Positions 6,595-6,843 of a stretch of 6,843 nt of DNA are shown one piece after another. The translations under genes and the position numbers were made by a program. Below the pieces are notes generated by a model that saw only the letters and a list, made by a program, of their open reading frames with translations, had not been told where the DNA came from and did no database searches. The stretch is from contig JANJUT010000121.1 of assembly GCA_024710445.1 (NCBI GenBank), forward strand, positions 1 to 6,843. Direction: 5' to 3'. Source of the stretch: Thiobacillus sp. (lineage in GTDB: Bacteria; Pseudomonadota; Gammaproteobacteria; Burkholderiales; Thiobacillaceae). The number at the start of each line of letters is the position of its first letter. The stretch's first letter is position 1.

Positions 6595-6721
6595 CTTCAT
6601 TCCCCTCTCAGCCCCGCCGAAAATTGAGCCTGCCGGGTGGATCAGTGGCAAAGGTGTTTGAGGCCCGCTCACAAAATTAAAACAACCCAGCAAAAGCGGG
6701 CCGAGTTCTTTGCCGCCCACC
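6595..6721. repeat. Right, inverted copy of the flanking repeat (one arm missing)
   Basis: Read on the minus strand, this matches 5313-5439 at 117 of 127 positions without gaps. The similarity stops sharply at 6721. The left copy continues into the second arm of its palindrome (5274-5312), but here the sequence changes to unrelated GC-rich DNA, so this copy has lost about 40 bases of arm or was joined there by a rearrangement. Confidence 0.85.
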
Positions 6722-6843
6722 TCGCCATCCTCGAGAAAAGCCCGGCGGTCGACAAGACCCTGGCCCAGGCCCGGCAGCTGACCGGCGGCACCGCCGGTAG
6801 AATTCGCCCTTTGCGAATCAACGATGATGGCAACGCGAGCGAT
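6637..6843 (+). CDS. Partial plus-strand open frame, partly repeat-derived, running off the window
   Basis: The frame opens at GTG 6637 after a stop at 6625 and continues for 69 codons to the edge. Codons up to 6721 come from the repeat. From 6722 to about 6795 almost every third position is G or C (LAILEKSPAVDKTLAQARQL and following), which favours true coding on the plus strand in this frame. After 6799 the third positions lose that bias. I do not recognise the protein. It may be the inside of a truncated gene fused to the repeat, in which case the start shown is not the original one. No ribosome binding site is evident. Confidence 0.25.
   Translation, partial: MDQWQRCLRPAHKIKTTQQKRAEFFAAHLAILEKSPAVDKTLAQARQLTGGTAGRIRPLRINDDGNASD
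6781..6811. other. Perfect inverted repeat next to a vector-like EcoRI junction
   Basis: ACCGGCGG (6781-6788) and CCGCCGGT (6791-6798) are perfect arms around a two-base centre. Right after it, 6800-6811 reads GAATTCGCCCTT, identical to the insert junction of common TA-cloning plasmids. The flanking bases do not continue as known vector polylinker, so this may be chance. Confidence 0.4.

Larger units (their letters stand above)
5313..6721. mobile_element. Putative accessory unit bounded by inverted 127-base repeats
   Basis: Two inverted copies of one 127-base sequence (about 92% identical by hand count) enclose 1155 bases of lower-GC DNA. This holds two minus-strand genes with their own ribosome binding sites, a promoter candidate and hairpins, but no recognisable transposase or complete recombinase. 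Target-site duplications could not be recognised, partly because the right copy lacks one palindrome arm. The unit might have moved by recombination between repeats or with help from outside enzymes. It may equally be two independent repeat insertions beside unrelated genes. Confidence 0.35.

Overview
The window looks like a GC-rich chromosome of a betaproteobacterium. The gene order on the minus strand is glyQ, glyS, gmhB, plsC and a YgjP/SprT-like metallopeptidase. I know that arrangement from betaproteobacteria, and codon use favours G/C third positions. The placement rests on gene order and protein resemblance only; no search was run.

Region 1 (1-5102, minus strand) is a conserved housekeeping block. 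glyQ and glyS encode the two subunits of the bacterial glycyl-tRNA synthetase and overlap by ATGA. After a 248-base gap come gmhB (heptose bisphosphate phosphatase, LPS core precursor), plsC (lysophosphatidate acyltransferase, overlapping gmhB by ATGA) and a YgjP-like peptidase cut by the left window edge. The downstream genes thus supply LPS and phospholipid synthesis next to a translation enzyme. Two things stand out. The first third of glyS has about 50% GC (241 of 480 bases counted by hand at 3661-4140), while sampled 60-base lines elsewhere in the block are 63-70%. The glyS-gmhB gap contains a nested multi-stem inverted-repeat element at 1815-1932.

Region 2 (5103-5498) has no convincing gene. 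It holds a candidate glyQ promoter, two hairpins, a long imperfect palindrome (5274-5432) and a strong intrinsic terminator.

Region 3 (5499-6594) is an accessory segment of lower GC (about 46% in three sampled lines of the larger gene). It contains two minus-strand genes with strong ribosome binding sites: a 47-residue protein and a 190-residue protein, neither of which I can name. Each is followed by a hairpin. The segment is bounded by two inverted copies of the same 127-base sequence (5313-5439 and 6595-6721; I count 10 mismatches, about 92% identity, no gaps). This is the best candidate in the window for an undescribed small mobile or cargo unit.

Region 4 (6595-6843) is the right repeat copy, which lacks one palindrome arm. 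It runs directly into a GC-rich stretch open on the plus strand to the window end. I cannot identify that stretch, and it contains a 12-base sequence identical to a common cloning-vector junction.
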